DNA of 64,000 nt from Mucilaginibacter empetricola. Lineage in GTDB: Bacteria > Bacteroidota > Bacteroidia > Sphingobacteriales > Sphingobacteriaceae. The notes beneath the pieces were generated by a model that saw only the letters and a program-made list of their open reading frames with translations, was not told the origin of the DNA and made no database searches. The position numbers and the translations under genes are program-made. Shown here in pieces: positions 62,227 through 64,000 of the stretch. The stretch is from contig NZ_JANUBZ010000012.1 of assembly GCF_024808665.1 (NCBI RefSeq), forward strand, positions 62,001 to 126,000. The letters run 5' to 3'. Each line of letters begins with the position of its first letter. Position 1 is the stretch's first letter.

Positions 62227-63903
62227 ATGGAACAAGCAAAAATAACATATGAGCAGTTATTGAGCGAAAAGAAAGAACTAACGCTGCAACTGGAGGAAGC
62301 CAATGATACTATTGAGGCTATCCGCACAGGGCAGGTTGACGCCTTAATAGTAAATAATGGCGAAAGCCACCAATTATACACACTAAAAACTGCCGACCAA
62401 ACTTACCGGGTCTTTATTCAGAAAATGAATGAAGGCGCGGTCACTATTAATCGCGAGGGGTTGATTTTGTATAGCAATTCAAGATTTGCCAATATGGTAA
62501 AAATGCCATTGGAAAAAACTATTGGTTTGGTTTTTAACGGCTTTATAGCGCCATCATCCCGGCAGGCATTTGAATCATTAATAGACGATGCATGGGAGGA
62601 AGATTGTAAAGATGAAATTGAGTTGATGGATGCAGATAGTCAACTGATCCCATGCCTTTTATCCTGTAATACACTCGAACTGGACGAAGGTGTTGCCTTA
62701 AGTCTTATTCTTACCGATCTCTCTATATTGAAAGAGACGGAAAATCAGCTCCGGATAAAAAACCTGCAATTGGCGGCGGCCCATATGGCTACCGAAAAGT
62801 TAAATAATGAGTTAGAGGACATAGTAAAAGATCGGACCAATGAACTATTTTTAAGTCGCGAACATTTTAAGTACCTGGCAAACAACATCCCCCAAATGAC
62901 CTGGACCAATCTGCCCAATGGCGAGATTAATTATTTCAACCAGCAATGGTACACTTATACTGGTTTGGGTTTAGAAGAAACACGGGAGTTTGGTTGGAGA
63001 GGCATTCTGCACCCCGACGATGTGACCCCCACTTACGAGAAATATACTACAGGATTACAACAGGGTGAGGTTTTTGAGATTGAGAATCGTTATAAACGAA
63101 TAGCAGATGATAGCTACAGGTGGCATTTAAACCGCGCCGTACCCCTACGCAACGAGGATGGCGAGATTGTATATTGGGTAGGTACCGCTACAGATATTGA
63201 GGACCAGAAAAAAGAGATGGAAAAGCGGGATGAATTTATTGGCATTGCCAGCCATGAATTAAAAACGCCGTTAACCAGCCTTAAAGGATACCTGCAATTA
63301 ATCACTTCCTACAAAAAAGAAAATATTCCACCGGCTGTTACACAATATATTAATAAGGCTAATAACGCCTTGAGCAAATTGCAGTTATTGATTAATGACC
63401 TGCTTGATGTAAGTAAAATAAAGGCCGGTAAAATGGAGTATGAGTTTATAAATGTAAACCTTACCCAATTGATAGAAAGCTGCGTAGAAAATGCGCAGCA
63501 TATATACCCCGAAAACACTTTTATGAATGAAGACGGCAATCAATACCTTATTAAAGGCAATGCCGAACGATTGGAACAGGTTTTAATGAACCTGATAAAC
63601 AATGCCGTTAAATACTCGCAGGAAAATAAAACGGTGATCATTAAAACATCATTACATGATGATAGGGTGCGTGTTTCGGTTATTGACTTTGGAATAGGCC
63701 TCTCGGAAGATCAGAAAGAAAAGATATTCGAGCGTTTTTATCGCGTTGAGGATAAAAGATTTATGACAGGCGGTTTGGGCATGGGTTTATACATTTCTGC
63801 GGGCATCATCCAAAACCACAAAGGCAAAATTGGTGTTGATAGCGAATTAGGCAAAGGTGCAAGCTTTTATTTCGAACTACCTTTAACCAAAATTGAAAAG
63901 TAA
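62227..63903 (+). CDS. PAS-domain histidine kinase of the kai operon
   Basis: 558 residues, cytoplasmic. A short coiled coil (residues 1-45), PAS 1 (about 50-170), a coiled coil (170-215), PAS 2 of the PAS_3 type (about 215-330, with WTNLPNGEINYFNQQWYTYTG and WVGTATDIEDQKKEMEKRDE), H-box IASHELKTPLTSLKGYLQL with His343, N-box LINNAVKYSQ, and ATP motifs DFGIGLSEDQ and GGLGMGLYIS. It starts one base after the stop of the second kaiB gene and so belongs to that operon. It is a candidate output kinase of the KaiBC module, in the position of SasA but without a KaiB-like sensor domain of its own. Confidence 0.93.
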   Translation: MEQAKITYEQLLSEKKELTLQLEEANDTIEAIRTGQVDALIVNNGESHQLYTLKTADQTYRVFIQKMNEGAVTINREGLILYSNSRFANMVKMPLEKTIGLVFNGFIAPSSRQAFESLIDDAWEEDCKDEIELMDADSQLIPCLLSCNTLELDEGVALSLILTDLSILKETENQLRIKNLQLAAAHMATEKLNNELEDIVKDRTNELFLSREHFKYLANNIPQMTWTNLPNGEINYFNQQWYTYTGLGLEETREFGWRGILHPDDVTPTYEKYTTGLQQGEVFEIENRYKRIADDSYRWHLNRAVPLRNEDGEIVYWVGTATDIEDQKKEMEKRDEFIGIASHELKTPLTSLKGYLQLITSYKKENIPPAVTQYINKANNALSKLQLLINDLLDVSKIKAGKMEYEFINVNLTQLIESCVENAQHIYPENTFMNEDGNQYLIKGNAERLEQVLMNLINNAVKYSQENKTVIIKTSLHDDRVRVSVIDFGIGLSEDQKEKIFERFYRVEDKRFMTGGLGMGLYISAGIIQNHKGKIGVDSELGKGASFYFELPLTKIEK

Positions 63904-63963
63904 TTAACTATCATTCGGTAGCCTGATCAGGCAAATCAACGTCTAGTATTTCGGGGTAAATTG

Positions 63964-63998
63964 CCAGTGGTCACCAAAAATTGACCTGTGGTCAAAAA
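63964..63998. repeat. Short direct repeats at the right edge, possible insertion-sequence end
   Basis: CCAGTGGTCACCAAAAATTG and CCTGTGGTCAAAAATG are adjacent imperfect repeats of a TGGTCA-type unit. Multiple repeats of this kind mark ends of some IS21-type elements, but the window stops here and no transposase is visible. Confidence 0.35.
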
Positions 63999-64000
63999 TG

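Noticed and set aside
59857..63903. A full cyanobacterial-type circadian clock
   Set aside because: No KaiA, no RpaA-type regulator and no SasA-type sensor domain are visible; only a timing or stress module can be argued.
1..64000. tRNA or rRNA genes
   Set aside because: I looked in the intergenic gaps for cloverleaf patterns and conserved rRNA words and found none; a covariance-model scan would be needed to exclude degenerate ones.

Overview
The window looks like a chromosome segment of a Bacteroidota bacterium of the family Sphingobacteriaceae, most likely Mucilaginibacter or a close relative (inference from protein style, not from a search). The support is: moderate-to-low GC; promoters of the Bacteroidota type (TAnnTTTG at -7); almost no Shine-Dalgarno sequences; a TonB-dependent receptor with a carboxypeptidase-like N-terminal domain; secreted glycoside hydrolases (GH2, GH3, GH5); DUF3078 and DUF5009 proteins; and many intergenic palindromic repeats. 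I see no rRNA, tRNA, CRISPR array or complete insertion sequence.

Layout. 1-1.9 kb: 3' end of a GH2 gene followed by the relic of a carbohydrate esterase. 2.0-2.7 kb: a HigBA toxin-antitoxin pair. 2.8-12.5 kb: unknown secreted and membrane proteins, a four-unit structured repeat array (5.5-6.06 kb), an AHSA1-type protein, a PsiD-like pyruvoyl decarboxylase, a BamA-like barrel and a 728-residue protein with an internal duplication. 13-22.5 kb: dicarboxylate/amino-acid symporter, ankyrin protein, FtsK, LolA, DUF5009 acyltransferase-like protein, a PhnP-like hydrolase and a lipoprotein. 22.8-26.5 kb: iron uptake (TonB receptor plus PepSY membrane protein) with a perfect inverted repeat in the promoter. 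26.6-27.3 kb: an IlvN-like gene preceded by what reads as a complete branched-chain amino-acid attenuator. 27.4-33.8 kb: a CocE-type hydrolase, a GH5 enzyme and a tightly packed SdpR-SdpI-hydrolase-class A beta-lactamase operon. 33.9-45.8 kb: Tat-type amidase, AraC regulator with SDR reductase, DUF72, DUF1345, argH and an argE-like gene, a secreted BSP metallopeptidase, an MFS permease and YceI. 46-54.5 kb: GH3, ROK regulator, HAD phosphatase, DinB, PAS kinase and an unusual Nramp-family transporter.

The two most system-like regions are at the right end. At 54.6-58.4 kb four minus-strand genes encode a VioB-type ferritin-like protein, a 199-residue protein with 14 cysteines arranged mainly as CX5C units, a DUF692 multinuclear non-haem iron oxidase (MNIO) and its usual DUF2063 partner. 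This is a good candidate for an undescribed peptide/protein modification or metal-handling system. At 59.9-63.9 kb a KaiC homologue, two different KaiB homologues and a PAS histidine kinase form a compact operon without KaiA, which suggests a timing or stress signalling module ending in a kinase.

Many extended reading frames begin at TTG or GTG upstream of a better ATG. Where a promoter, signal peptide or family start argued for it, the ATG is given here.
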